A stretch of DNA of 64,000 bases from Theobroma cacao (GCF_000208745.1 NC_030856.1:2564105-2628104); one strand, 5' to 3'; shown: positions 47,339 through 60,039, counted from the first letter of the stretch. The notes: generated by a model from the letters alone, not told the origin. Translations and numbers: made by a program.

Positions 47339-50310
47339 CTACTTTTTCTCAGGCAGCTTCTCTAACAAGTCCGGTATCACTTCGAAAAGATCACCCACAA
47401 GTCCATAATCAGCTACCTGCACCAGATGTAAGAAAATGGAATGCATCAAGAATCAATCAGTATTTCACATCTTTGTCTGTATAAACACATGGTCATATAA
47501 GCACCTTTTTGTGTACATATGCTTGCATTCACATTTCTGTGACAGACAGAGAACTGGGGGAGAGGGAAGGACAGATGGATGTGTGTATAATAGGAAGGGA
47601 GGATTGTTACCTGGAAAATGGGCGCATCTGCATCTTTGTTAACAGCAACAATAACCTTGGAATCTTTCATGCCTGCTAAGTGTTGAATGGCTCCTGAAAC
47701 GCCAAATGCCAAGTATAGTTCTGGGGCCACAATTTTCCCAGTTTGACCAACCTGACAAGATAAGTATTACAAATCAGATGAGGCAGGAAAAACATATCTA
47801 AGATAATTATGTGGACTACAAATTTGATATCTTTTGAGCTATTTCAGTTTTAGATTCTCCTTCAAATGTGAATGCATTTTTCTTGAAGAAACTAAGATAC
47901 ATATTATATATCCTAGGAAAGATTATAAACGTTGGCATCTTTACATTTCATCATCAAATAGCAAATTGATACGACGCATGTGTGTGTGTGTGTTCTTGTT
48001 TGGTGAAATGAGAGAAATGGGGCAACATATCAAGAAGTCAAGCTCATCAAAGCAAAGCATGACAATAATAGTTTCAATGTTCCACTTGAATGGCTTAAAG
48101 ACAGAACCAATCAAAAAGTACATAATAACATGATAGAAGCTCCTTATGGCATTCTTGTAAGTTGAAGAGAACGATATGAATCTTACCTGTAGTTCATTGG
48201 GAACAAATCCAGCATCAACAGCAGCACGGGTAGCACCAACTGCGCCAAAAAAAAAAAGAAAAGAAAAGAAGAACCACGGAGCTTAATATCATGAAAATTT
48301 AAAACACTTACAAAAATGACATCTATATGAAGAAAGACATGACAACGACAACAATAGAATGGGGATTTTAAAAGTTCAAGACAGTAGAGTTCTTGAAGCT
48401 AACCAGCTGCACCAAGTTTCTCTGCTAGCTTCTCTATTAGTTTGAAGTTCTCAGCACTTTTTAAAGCTCGCCCCCCAGTAACCACAATATGTGCACTTCC
48501 CAAATCAGGGCGCTCTGTATCCTCAGACAATAGCTTTATGTATCTAGATTTACCGATAGAATCTGCAATCAATGACCTTTAAGGTCAAGACATGGCATAG
48601 ACTCAAGTTGCACACACAAAATTAGCTCAGATAAACTAATCAGTTAGAATTCCCAAAAGTTTTCTTAAGATAAAATTTGTTAACATTATAATTCCTAAGG
48701 CACATGAAATATGCAGCGAAAACTATAAGAACCCAAATGCCTTCTTTTTTGTTCCTTTCTTCTCTGAAGCAGGAAGGGAAAAGATAACTTTGAAGGCAGA
48801 GACAAGCCAATTTGAACATCTATACATCAGGAAAAGGTAAACAGACCTTCATCTAAGGTTGAGAGATCAACCTGAGAAATAGGAGCCCTATCAGATTTTA
48901 AATCACCCGAGACTGGAGGCACTGGAAAAGAGGTGGATCTAACAGTCAACATACAAGGGCTGGCACCAGTATATCGAACTGTACAAAGGGCATTACCAGC
49001 ATAAATTGGCCTGTTACATAGATAGTATACTTCATAATCAGTTCAACAAAAGGCACGTTAATGATTCATTACCACATGCAGGATTATGCAGAATACACGA
49101 TAATCATTTTAAGTCACTTTCCTATGGTCCCTACCCCTGTAATCTACACAGTTTCATAAAGGAAACAAAAATAGTAACAGCAAAATCTAAGCTTTAAAGT
49201 TACAAATTGATCATAAACATCAAACCAAGTAACACATACTATAACTAACAATCGAAAGAAGCTAGAAGGACTATTACACAGCCTAAATCATGTCAATACA
49301 GCTCAAACTCAAGACCCCTCTTGGCCCTTGACCTGCAAACAACTAGTAGACAATGAAATGAACATCAAAACACAATAGCCTACACTTTAATCACGACATT
49401 CTGATAAAAGTCCCATGTTTTCAAAAGTTCAAGTGTATCAACACAACTCAATCAACTCAACTTGCATGACAAGCAACAACAATTCACATACAACACAAAC
49501 AGTATCCATCAAAGTACACAGATAGTATGACAAAGTAAATTTTACCTGACAAATTGATGGGATCCAATAATTTCAACAACATCAGTAACAGGAGAAATAT
49601 CCAAAAGGGCAGCGGCACGCGGCAATATGTTCTTCCCGAATGAACCTGAAGTAGCAATGACATGAGAGTAGCCTCCTTGCTGCTGAACCAGTTGGACTAA
49701 CTTAGACCATGGCTCAGCCAAAGGATATTCAAATTTATCAGAATCAGCTACAAGAACCTACAATGAAACAACAGCCTTATAAATATTAGTAAAAACCCCA
49801 AATTATTTGCATTTTTTATTTAATAAAACTAACAAGAAATTAAAAAATTAATAACATAAATCAGAAAATAAGTGAAATATTATTAGTAAAAGGAAAATCA
49901 TACAATTTTAACGTCACGTGCGATTTACCTGAGAAAGAGAAGGGTGACACGTGGCGGCACTCTCGGCGGCCTTTAGAAGGGAAGAACCGGAGCCAGCCAA
50001 CAGCATGGAAACGGAATTGTTTTCACCGATGGAGCTGGCGGCCACCACCGCGCTCAGTGACTGAGCCTTGATCGAGCCGCCTTCATGCTCGGCTAAGACC
50101 AAAGTACTTGCCTTTTAATTAAAGAAAAATAAAATCGAAATGAGAGAAATTTTTCAATTTTTTTCAAATTATCAATTAAAATTCTGATAAAAGGAAAACG
50201 AAAGAAATAATTACAGATCTAGACCCCGAGGATTTGGAGAGGAAAGGAAAAGGTGTGGAGCTAATACGATGTCGTTTCGACAGAGTTTTGAGCAGTAAAC
50301 GACTCGCCAT
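47339..50310 (-). CDS. ETFA: Electron transfer flavoprotein subunit alpha, mitochondrial
   Basis: Eight exons on the minus strand: 50215-50310, 49929-50111, 49546-49757, 48847-49010, 48404-48562, 48187-48239, 47611-47751 and 47339-47416. All are GT-AG and phase-consistent, giving 361 aa, the usual length. The first 30-odd residues ([18 protein letters not shown]) are basic and Ser-rich, a mitochondrial presequence. The N-terminal ETF domain starts at [11 protein letters not shown]. The C-terminal FAD domain contains the ETF-alpha signature [17 protein letters not shown] at residues 301-317 and [20 protein letters not shown] just after. With ETF beta it passes electrons from isovaleryl-CoA and 2-hydroxyglutarate dehydrogenases to ETF-QO and ubiquinone in the matrix, supporting branched-chain amino acid breakdown in darkness or starvation. 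Complete, apparently single-copy. Confidence 0.95.
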
Positions 50311-50959
50311 TTCTGTATTCCCTTTTTCCGCCTTCGTGACTCGCCGGATGTTTTGGGGATTATTTGATTTTGTTGGCGGTAGATTATCCGAACGGCGTCG
50401 GTTTCTGCAGTGCCGTCTACCCGAAGAGAAACACTAGTGGCCCAGCAGCAGCCCAATAAAAGCCCAAGCAAAGGCTAAAAAGTAATAAAAATGCCCAGCT
50501 AACAAGGAAATGACACGTGTCAAACATAGATAGGTTAGAAATTTAATTTAGTGTTATTTATCTTTGTAAATTTCTATTTCGAGTGATTTTGGGTTCGAAT
50601 TATTATACCCTATTGTTATTTATCCACTTGAATTTTTTTTCACTGAAAAAAGTAGTTGTCAAATAATATGAAATAATTACTGAATTTCTTTTTAATCCCC
50701 CGTGCATATTCGTAACAATTATGGTCTAATTAAATCATTAATTTAATTAGATTTTTCATGTTTGAATTGTTTGTGTAGGAGAAATAATATTCATAATACT
50801 AAGTGGTGGAAATTTTTGAGTAATAAGAACAAACTTCCATCATTTTACAATAAATTTTAACTTATTTCAATTATCATTTTTATAATATTTTTACCACAAA
50901 TTTCACTTATGAATTCATGTGCATATTGGACATTCAATAATATAAATTTATGTGATATA
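50311..50959. repeat. ETF alpha upstream region and duplicated flank, copy A
   Basis: The first 190 bases are ETFA leader and promoter. From about 50520 to 50960 the sequence (for example AGTGATTTTGGGTTCGAATTAT and TTCATGTGCATATTGGACATTC) recurs at 55175-55510 and 58925-59040, where a LINE splits it. It ends in a (TA)n run. Confidence 0.75.
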
Positions 50960-50964
50960 TATAT

Positions 50965-51830
50965 ATATATATATAATTTTTAAGGTATTCTTTTTTTAGT
51001 GTTGGGTCGTGGATTTTGTCAATGACTTCAATCATGAGTCCTTGATCTTTGGTTAGGACATTAATTTGTTCTTTATTATCTGTTGAAGATTGAGATGTAG
51101 TTTGTATTTCATCTATTTGGAATTCGCTTGTAGATTTTTTGCTGTTTGATATCTCATAATTCGATGTTGTTGATTCTAATAGGATTTCATTAATTTTTTG
51201 TTCAATGTTTTTATCCAAGTGAAGTTCATTGATTTTTCTTCTAATTTTGTAAAATTTTAAAATGTGACCAGTTTTTTCGCATCTGAAACATTTTATTGTT
51301 GTCTATTTTACTTTCTTCTTTCCGTTTTGGTTTATCTTTTTTATACTTTCTATATTTTGATTTGTTGTAATAATTTGGGATACTTTTCTTATGTTTCTTT
51401 TATTTTGGTTTTGCAAGACAACAGGTATTTGAGGAAAAAGGTTCATGTTTGATGTCAAATTATTGGCAGAATGATCTTAATTCTTTTCTGCAATATCTTT
51501 CCTTTTCTAATTGTTTTCGAAGTTTTAAATTTTGGTAAATTTTTAATCCATCTTTTTGGATAAAGTTTATGAGTTCACCATATTTAATATTTTCATAAAG
51601 AATTATTCCTTTATAAACATCCCTTATTTGGTTTCTAACTCTTTCTCCTAATAACGTAGGAAGTTCTGTTATACTTTGTCCTTTCAAAAAGATTGTTAAT
51701 TGTCAGATCTTTGTATTACTCTGGTTATGAATATATCTTTGTACCATTTAAAATTTGTTAATTTTTTGTATTTTAAATTTGATAATAATTTTAAATTTTA
51801 ATTTTTAAGATGTGACGAGTCGCTTACTAT
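50965..51830 (-). pseudogene. Endogenous pararetrovirus (caulimovirid) coat-protein relic
   Basis: Minus-strand, broken remnant of a caulimovirid coat-protein/gag-like region. Seen in order: a block around 51460-51790 with the family pattern TLLGERVR, YGELINFI and LKLRKQL; a Lys/Arg-rich tract near 51310-51380; a CCHC-like knuckle near 51260-51290 whose last Cys position is Tyr; and an acidic, Ser/Asn-rich tail (50934-51218). Frames are interrupted by at least one in-frame stop near 51700 and by shifts near 51290 and 51450. No polymerase or movement-protein sequence is found nearby. This is a dead fossil with no coding capacity for a virus. A Ty3/gypsy gag is the alternative, but the combination of blocks favours Caulimoviridae. 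Confidence 0.72.
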
Positions 51831-52229
51831 TTTAAGATTAAGAAAATAAAAGTTGCAACAGCATCTTGGAAAACCCCTTTCATTGAATATCATTAATTTG
51901 TATTTCATTTAAGGTTCCAAGGTCTGCTCCTTCCTACTAAAACAATTTGGTTGTGTTTGATGCATTTGTCTTTGATGGATCAAGACTGCATATGTGGTGT
52001 TACCCAAGCTAAATTCCGAATAAAGAAAGCCTGGAGCGTAGACAAGAAAACACCTGAGTCTATAGTTATGTTGAGAGCTGTTGCCTTTGTCGTGAACTTT
52101 GACAAAACAAAAGGAATTGTCTAGTGTAATGCTTGCAAATCAAGTATATATGTATATATACAACCTTGCTGAAAGTCATGTCCGCAACTGTTCAAGCATT
52201 TCATTTGTTACCATCCTGGTTTTTCCACC
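51831..52229. other. Upstream region of the germin-like gene
   Basis: AT-rich DNA with TATATATATACAACC near 52151, a plausible TATA region. An ATG at 52178 is out of frame with the germin-like protein (see 52230). Confidence 0.5.
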
Positions 52230-52862
52230 ACGGCCTTGACTGTCAAGCAACAGTTCTTCCTAGCTCTGGCCATTGCTTTCCCTTTCTTCCGAGTAGCAAT
52301 ATTTGGGGATCCAGATATCATCACTGATTTTGTTGTTCCAGCTGGAGCGAATGCTGTTGAATTGGATGGAAAGTTTTTCACCTACACAGGCATGAGGCGA
52401 CTCGTTATCTCTGATCCACCAGCAAATTTCACAGTAACAAAAGCAGCCATGCCTGAATTCCCTGCCCTTAATGGACAAAGTGTGTCTTATGCTGTTTTGC
52501 AGTACCCTGCAGGTTCAGTCAACCCTCCGCACACCCATCCCCGAGCCGCGGAACTTTTGTTTCTTACGTACAGGACCCTTGAAGTCGGGTTCGTTGACAC
52601 TGCTAACAGGCTCTTTACACAAGGGCTTCAAGCCGGAGACATGTTTGTGTTCCCTAAGGGATTAGTGCACTATCAGCTCAACTGTGATGAAAAAAACTTT
52701 GCCATTGCAATATCCGCCTTTGGTAGTTCAGCTGCTGGCACCGTCTCGGTTCCTTCTACTGTGTTTGCAACAGGCATTGACGATGAGATCTTGGCAAAGT
52801 CTTTCAAAACTGATGTTGCCACTATTCAGAAACTCAAGGCAGGGCTTGCACCCAAGGCCTGA
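52230..52862 (+). CDS. Germin-like protein (GLP 9-3 type), no in-frame ATG
   Basis: Open frame of about 210 aa, intronless. A hydrophobic leader (QQFFLALAIAFPFF) ends before DPDIITDFVVP, the normal mature start of germin-like proteins. The cupin is complete: box 1 NPPHTHPRAAELLFL with two His and Glu, box 2 GDMFVFPKGLVHYQLN with the third His, so all metal ligands are present. The C-terminus FKTDVATIQKLKAGL is typical. GLPs are secreted cell-wall cupins, some with superoxide dismutase or oxalate oxidase activity; activity here cannot be told. Oddity: no in-frame ATG lies between the upstream stop at 52170 and the leader. The best candidate start is ACG at 52230 in CCACCACGGCC, suggesting an ATG-to-ACG change or non-AUG initiation. 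The out-of-frame ATG at 52178 precedes it. Otherwise undamaged. Confidence 0.8.
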   Translation, partial: TALTVKQQFFLALAIAFPFFRVAIFGDPDIITDFVVPAGANAVELDGKFFTYTGMRRLVISDPPANFTVTKAAMPEFPALNGQSVSYAVLQYPAGSVNPPHTHPRAAELLFLTYRTLEVGFVDTANRLFTQGLQAGDMFVFPKGLVHYQLNCDEKNFAIAISAFGSSAAGTVSVPSTVFATGIDDEILAKSFKTDVATIQKLKAGLAPKA

Positions 52863-53833
52863 GATGGGATCATGAACTATTAACATTCTAAATTTTCGGA
52901 TTTCAATGTGCTGGTCTTGTTCTGTTGCAAAGGGGAGTTACCTAAAGAAATTGAACCATCAAGATGAAGCAAAATATAATTGTGTTCTTTTTGCATTAAG
53001 GATTAATTTGTTATGAATTCTTAGTTTTTTTTTTCAATGAATTCTAAGTTTTCAGACAGCAAAAAGTGCCATGGATGAAGATTATTAGAAAGAAAATCAA
53101 ACAATGCCTCCAAGTGTGGATTATAGAGCTAGAATCTTTCAGACGTAAAACCTACCTTGCCTTGAGTTCCCTTGTTTGTGTTTTGATCCCACTGAAGAAC
53201 CTGTAGAGTTTCATACTTTCATGTCTTCCATGTTTTGCTGAAAGCCTATGGCTGAGAATATAATGTTCAAAGATAATAAAAACTCTGTCCCTAGTAGAAA
53301 AAGAACAAATTTTCTAGGGGATTAAGTTTACAATCCAAGCTCTTGGACCCTTTTGAAAATCAACATTGGTCAGTAGCCTTTGTCTGTATGTTTCTTAACT
53401 GAGAAATCAATTCATAATTAGCAAAAAGTAACCTGAACCACCTGAAATAGTGCTTGGCTGCCACTGTCCATGTATATGGTGGGCAAAAATGTTATCCTTA
53501 TCTTCAATTTCTTTGCAGCCAAATGGAACATCCTTGACATTTGGCATTAACTTAACCAGAAGAGAATTTGCAACTGATTCCTCGGCTTAAAATTTCTATG
53601 GTTTCCCTGAATGATGTCAAATACTAGCTAATTCAAATAATAAAACCAGAACACCAAGAATGAAAAAGAGACAAAGGAAAACCAAGGCAAGCCAAGGATT
53701 TCCTTTCCACAAGTTTTATCGGATGATTCAAACCAATTTAATTTCTAATTAAACATGATGTAACAATATAAAGCTACTCATGAAACTCAACATGATTACT
53801 ACATTTGGTTTTCTACAATTTATCTTTGGTGCT
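52863..53833. other. Spacer between germin-like gene and pseudogene
   Basis: 3' UTR of the germin-like gene, then DNA with no recognisable gene, repeat or RNA. Confidence 0.45.
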
Positions 53834-54434
53834 TCAATTCTTGGCCTTGGCTCCAAGGCCAGCCTTGATCTTCTGAATAGTAGTAAAGTCAGTTTTAAAG
53901 CCTTTGGCAAGGATATCATCATCAATGCCAGTGGCAAAAACAGTAGATGGAATAGAAACAGTTCCTGCATTTGCACTGCCAAAGCCAGAAACAGCCATGG
54001 TTAAGTTAATGCGAAATGTCAAGGATGTTATTAAGGAAACACGAAGATAACCGCAACCTGGAGAGTTTGGGTGTAAAGCTTGCCGGTTGTGTCAACAAAA
54101 CCAACCTCAAGGCTTCCATCAACAACGATGAGAGAAGCTCAGCACAACGACGGTGGATGAGAGGTGGGTTGAAGGTGCCTGCAGGTACGCCAAACTGGCA
54201 AAGGAAACACTCTGGCCATTAAAGGCAGGGACCTCCGCCATGCTAGCTTCTGTAACCTTGAATCCGGTCAATAGTCAGCATCGAATATACCGCGAAGTTG
54301 AAGGTAAAGAAATTTCCATCAAGGGCTGTAGAGTTTGCAGGGGCTAAGAAATCTGAAATGATATCTGGATCACTAGCAGAGACCATTGCTGCTAACAGAA
54401 ACACACTAAGCAAGTTGAAGAAACTTGATGCCAT
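53834..54434 (-). pseudogene. Germin-like protein pseudogene
   Basis: Minus-strand relative of the gene at 52230, in opposite orientation. ATG 54434 begins a normal signal peptide (ASSFFNLLSVFLLAAMVSAS) and mature start DPDIISDFLAP. The frame breaks near 54300 after FFTF. The middle is readable only in shifted frames (ASMAEVPA-like, then box-1 remnants in which the metal-binding HTH region has become LIHRR-like), and box 2 is largely deleted near 54020-54060. The C-terminal part (GTVSIPSTVFATGIDDDIL, then FKTDFTTIQKIKAGL) is intact in the last frame up to the stop at 53834. Several shifts and a deletion make it clearly dead, although it retains the ATG that its functional-looking relative lacks. 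Confidence 0.88.
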
Positions 54435-55509
54435 GCCATGCTTGGTAGCACTACAGTTTTACTTGAAGCTGGTTGAGAAAAGATTGTGTTTTAGCTTATA
54501 CAAATCTTCCTGGAGCATGTACTTATAGAGTAATCAGCTGAGAATTCTATGTCAAAATTGTCAAAATTGAGAATATCCTATGTGATCAAATTCATCGGCA
54601 GCAAGAACACTGTATTTTCCATTGGCCTGCATTACATGAACATCTTTTATATTAACAATCAAATATAAATTTTTTCTCAAAAAAAAAAAAGAAAAAAATC
54701 AAATACCAACTGAAAATCTTAACAAGTCTTCTTAAAATACTCGACAATAAAATATATCTTTTATTTATATATTCAAAAAATAAAACTCTGATTGTTAATA
54801 TTCACTTATTTTTGTATGAAGAGTCTTCCAGTAGCTAGATTTCCAAGTCTAAGATTAATAATGAAAACACACCTTAGCAATTTGCATTGCACATTCCTAC
54901 AAAAAAATAATAAAAAATATTCTTGTGCGCCCTTTCATTGTTTCTTTCGTTTTGTTTTTTAACTTTTTTTGGTACAACTCTTTGTTTTTTACTTCATAAA
55001 AGTTACTATTAATTATACATTATTAAGTGAAAAATAAATGACAAAAAGGTAAAATCATAGAATTAATTAAGAATGAATAAATAACTATGGTATAAACATG
55101 AATAAATGTTTTATTCAAACATGCTCATCAGGTCAAGTCCACTAAATCTTTCATTATTATATATTTAGTAGAAACGTGTTAAACAAAGATAGGTCAGAAT
55201 TTAATTTTAATGTTTTTTATCTTAGTAAATTTCAGTTTAGATAGCCATTAAAATATGTTCTACTTTGAGTGATTTTGGGTTCCAATTATTATACCTTATA
55301 GTTATTTATTCACTCGAAAATTTTTTTATGAAAAAAAAATAGTTGTTAAACAAAATGAAATAATTATTGAATTTCTTTAAATCTCTCATGCATAATCACA
55401 ATAATTATGGTCTAATGAAATCATTAATTTCATTAGATTTTGCCATGTTTGAATTGTTTGTGTGGGAGAAAACAATATTCATTATAAATTTTGAGTAATA
55501 AGAACAAAT
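54435..55509. repeat. Duplicated flanks (copies shared with 50.5 kb and 62 kb)
   Basis: About 54820-55160 matches 61900-62290 (AAGTCTAAGATTAAT and TCAGGTCAAGTCCACTAA). About 55175-55510 matches 50520-50840. No gene seen. Confidence 0.75.
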
Positions 55510-58500
55510 TTCCTCTAATTTTTTTTTTAAAAGAAAGATGAATATTTCATTACTTCATCAACATCAATACATTGTGAGCGACTTTACATAATATATTGCA
55601 ATTACTACCCACAATATTGTATAAAACATGAAAGATGAGCCTCATTAAAAATCTTACAATGAAAAAACTCACGGGGATAAAAATCATGGTAAGGAAAAAA
55701 GAATACCCAAGCTAATCATTCATTACAAATAACCAAATCTAAACCCACACATTCTTTAATTAATTGATCAACAAGGCATCTTTAAACACAAAATCTCTAA
55801 GCAGGTTTGGTATGAGAGTAGCATCCCGAAGCATCCCTCCATAAAAATTGATTTGTTAGCATATCCTTAGCAGACTTTGCTACCACATGAGCCACCATGT
55901 TGCTACCATATGCGTTGCCATCTCTTGCAAAAAAATAGCACAATCCTCTACTAATAAACCCAAAGCCCTTTGAAATTTTTACTTGAAATCCATCCAGCCA
56001 CCAAGAGGTTGTCGACTTCTATCTAATCACGCATAAAATTACTTTTTGGACACATCATCACCGCCCATGTAACAACCCTCAATTTCGCATCATAAACACG
56101 AACTATGTAATAACATCCTTTTTGCATCCATGAGTGCCACGCCACCAATAGAGTTTCTAACCACAAAACCCATAGCCATCATGGCTTCACCATCCTTTAC
56201 AAATAAAGTAGCATCTGCGTTCAACTTTAAACCATGTGGTCCACTCCAAGGTGTCCACAACTCAGCATTTATATGTTGCGTATTATGGCCAGAACAGTTG
56301 GCCTCAACCTCGTTTGGTTCCATCTTCTTGTCCTTAAAGATCAACAAGTTTCGAGCTTTCCATATAGCCCATAACAAACACAGAATTTCTTCAATATTCT
56401 CCTCATTGATTTAATCACATAGAAAACAAATCCATCAAAATAAATTCTGAAACTGGATCCTAATATCTCTAAATCCCCATCTCGAAGCCAACCATACTAC
56501 TCAAGCGTACCGACAATAGCATAGACAGTGAAAATTAGTTTCTTGATCATTGTCACCAAAATTACAAAACATATCCACTTTCACAGTCCGAGTAAGAAGA
56601 ATTCCTCTCATAATTCTTCAAGCGAATAAGAGTATTTGCCTAGAAATATTTAAATTCCAAATCTTTTTCCAAATTATTGAAAAATTGTTTGAGCAGTTTG
56701 CCTCATCATTACTGCTTGTTATAGAACAAAGAAGGCTATAGCCAGATTTAACAATATACTCACCCTGCCATTTATCAAACCATATTTGTTTATCATTTGA
56801 AAGCCTCCTACTAATTGGGATCGATAGAATCATATTGCACTCAAACGGTGGGAAATATCTACTACTTGTTTCTACATCCCACAACATTGTACTTGAATCA
56901 AACAAGTCACATACTCACCTTGCCTCCGTTACATCACCATAACACATTAATGCTGGTCTCAGTGTCTCGTACGGAATCCAACTATCTTTCTTGACAAAGA
57001 TATCAGTTCTATCCCCAACTCTCCAGAGCAACCCTTTCTTGATTACCATATAACTGTCTCTAATACTTCTCTAACTATAACTCGGATTTGATCCAATTAG
57101 AGCATCAACAAATTCATGCCTAGGAATGTACCTTGCCTTTAATACTTGGTACGCAAAAGTGGATTCTTTGATTTGTAGCCTCCAAACCTGTTTTGCCAAC
57201 ATCGCAAGATTAAACTTTCGTGTATTTCGAAAATCCGTTCCACTAGAAAATTTAGATTTGCACATTGAGTTCTAGTTCTTCCAATGAATCTTCCTATCTT
57301 TCTCATCACCCCCCACCAAAATCAAGCAATCGCAAAATCAATACCTTGAAAAGCAGAATCCGACAGCTTAAAGCAACTCATCACATATGAAGGAATGGCA
57401 TGTGCAACTGATTTAATCAAGACCTCCTTACCTACTACTAACAAAAGTTTATTTTTCTAATTTGACAGTTGCTTCAGGACCTTCTTTTTGACATAAGCAA
57501 AAATTTGTTTTTTTCATTCCTTCTCTTGTCAACGGCATACCCAAATAATTTCAACCCCATTGTCTCTGATTGATTCCCATGATACTGCATACCTCTTGAC
57601 ATCACTTACCCCTGTATTGTTTCTAAATAATACAACTGTCTTCTCCAAATTAATCTTCTGACCAAAAGCTTGTTCATAAGTCACCAGATTATCATTTAAA
57701 ACCGAAGCTTCTTGTCCCTTTGCCTTGCCAAAAATCATGCTATCATCCGCAAAAAATAAGTGAGTGACATTAGGACCTCCCCTTCCAACCTTCAAACCCA
57801 TTAATCTCTTATTTGCTACAGCTATATTTAGAAGACCAGACAAAGCTTCTGATGCAATAACAAAAAAGGAATGGAGATAAGGGATCTCCTTGACGTAGCC
57901 CTCTAGATGGCAAAAAAGGCTCACTCGGAACTCCATTGACTAGAATTGAGTAAGAAACAGAAGATATACATCCCATGATTGAATTTAGAAACATACCTTT
58001 AAATCCCAATTTTTGCATAATATACACAAAACACCACTCAACCTTGTCATATGTTTTGCTCAGGTTGAGCTTCAAAGCAAAATCACCATATTGGCCTTGC
58101 CTTTTATTATGCAGGTAATAAATAAATTCTTGTTCTACTATCACATTGTACAAAACCAATCTCCTTGGGACAAATGCACTCTGGTTTGCAAAAATCATAT
58201 GAGGCAATATCCCTTTCAAATGGTTTGTTAGTAACTTCGATGCAATTTTATAAAAGATGTTGCAAAGACTGATAGGGCGGAATTGGCTTACCCTTTCTAG
58301 CTGATTTACCTCTAGAATAGGCACGATATGAGTGTGATTAATTTCAGAGGAACTGATATGATCTTCCAGAAATTTAGCTACAAATTTATGAGTGTGACTC
58401 CCAAGCTTATGCCAATATTTCTGGTAAAATAACGCAAGTATCCCATTTGGTCCAGAATCCTTTGTAGGGTGCATTTGGAACAAAGCACTCTTCAGTTCCT

Positions 58501-58920
58501 CCATTGAAATACTAGCATTTAAATCAACATTCATCTGGTTCATTATTTTTTGCTGTATTCCAATTAAGATTGCATCTATCTATAATTGACCTGAAGAAGA
58601 AAACAAGCCAATGAAATAGTCATTAATAATCAAACTCAATTCACCTGCAGAAACTGTCGATTCATCATTCTCTTTCTTCAAAGCTCTAAGTGGTGTTTTT
58701 CCTCCTCCTCTCCTTTGCTTTCCCAAGGAAGAACTTGATGTTCTTGTCACCTTCTTTCAACCATGCTGCCCTGGATCTCTATTTCCACGTCATCTCTTCC
58801 GCTTTTACCAATTGATTGATCTCATTTTGAACAATTTTAATTTTTAAAGAATGGCCAGTTCCTTCATAAAGCTGTTGCAGTTCTTTTCTTTTTCACTTGA
58901 ATTTGCTTCTCACCTCCTAC
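55510..58920 (-). mobile_element. Degenerate, 5'-truncated LINE (L1-like non-LTR retrotransposon)
   Basis: Minus strand, with the 3' end at a T run at 55510 (an A tail on the element strand). In element order: reverse transcriptase with SALFQMHPTKDSGPNGI, FRPISLCNIFYKIASKLL, QSAFVPRR, LPSRGLRQGDPLSPFLF and the catalytic FADD block (HLFFADDSMIFG, near 57745), a zinc-finger-like RVT segment (WKKIWNLNISRQILLFAW), and an RNase-H-like tail (GLKLNADATLF, then GFVVRNSIGGV near 56090-56377). Frames shift near 57850 and elsewhere, with stops between blocks, so it is inactive. No endonuclease is found at the 5' side. It interrupts a duplicated flank (55175-55510 and 58925-59040), whose uninterrupted form is at 50520-50960. 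Confidence 0.92.
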
Positions 58921-59042
58921 GTAGATATAGTTTATTTCATTTATTATTTTTACAATATTTTTATCATAAATTTCACTTAATATGATTCATGTGCGTATTG
59001 GACATTCAATAGTATAAATGTATATATATATATATATATATA
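58921..59042. repeat. Duplicated flank resumed after the LINE, with (TA)n
   Basis: TTCATGTGCGTATTGGACATTCAATAGTATAAAT matches copy A at 50917-50950 and likewise ends in a TA run (59022-59042). Confidence 0.8.
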
Positions 59043-60039
59043 TCTTCATTAGATATGTAATATTAATTGGTCAAATGATGGTGAGAATTGCAAGCATCAA
59101 AAGGTTATGGAAGGAATGAAGGCAAGTTAAATTTACCATTGTAATGAAAAAAAAAAAAAAAAGGAAGCTCAGGTTCTCCATTGATATATAAACAAGGAAC
59201 TAGGTAAACAAACTGGCTGAGAACTTTCTCTCTAAAATCAAATCATTCATGAACAGAGAGGGTAGAATCTTAGTATTAATTTTGAAATAAACTCAAATTC
59301 AAAGTAATTGTTTGCAAGGGAAAGCTAAATGCGACGTGATGTGTGCAGTCATTACAGCTGGAAGAGAGGTGTGGATTCTGACCAAACTTTGCAGTCATGT
59401 CAGTGGTGACAGACCCAATAATTCAACTCTCCTTCAATTGAACCAATCAACTTTTTCTTTGTGCACATGTAACCCCAAACGCAAGTTTTTCATTTGGAGC
59501 TCAGCGGAACTAGGGTGGATGTGAGGTGAGTTGAGGGTGCCTGCCGCAGGGTACCCCAAAGTGGCAAAGGAGAGACACGATGGCCATTGAGGGCAGGGAA
59601 CTCCACCATGCTAGCTTTTGTAACCTAATACTATGACTCTTTTTCCAATTCACTTTTGGTTTTATATATTTTAACTATTCTTTTTCCCTTTAGATAATGC
59701 CGTGGACTGTTGTAATTATCACCACCATCAAATGTGATTTTGAATCAGGAAAAGAAGCCAAAGAAGGGTGGTCCTACATTTTTCAACTTTTTGTTTATGA
59801 TCAGAAGAAATATGTATTAACAATTCAAGTAGATCCAAGGCTGTTGTTTGGACAGCAAGAGAAAAGGGGAGCTCAGGAACTGGGCATGCCACCGTTACGG
59901 CCCCCTCTTATTAACTCTTTCAACCACATTCATTCAAAGTCTATCCCTAAGCTGTCCTGTCACTGGGGACAGACCCAATAATTCAACTCTCCTTCAATTA
60001 ATTTATCTATATTGTCAACATTTATCTTTATAAACTTAA
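59043..60039. other. Spacer with a third germin-like fragment
   Basis: About 59510-59625 matches, in the same orientation, the middle of the germin-like pseudogene (54150-54265), for example CCATGCTAGCTT near the end; it is a short dead fragment. A 35-base repeat (GACAGACCCAATAATTCAACTC...) occurs at 59409 and again at 59969. No intact gene. Confidence 0.6.

Noticed and set aside
52133..52327. ATG at 52178 as start of the germin-like protein
   Set aside because: It is one base out of frame with the germin coding region, and its own frame ends soon after without germin motifs.
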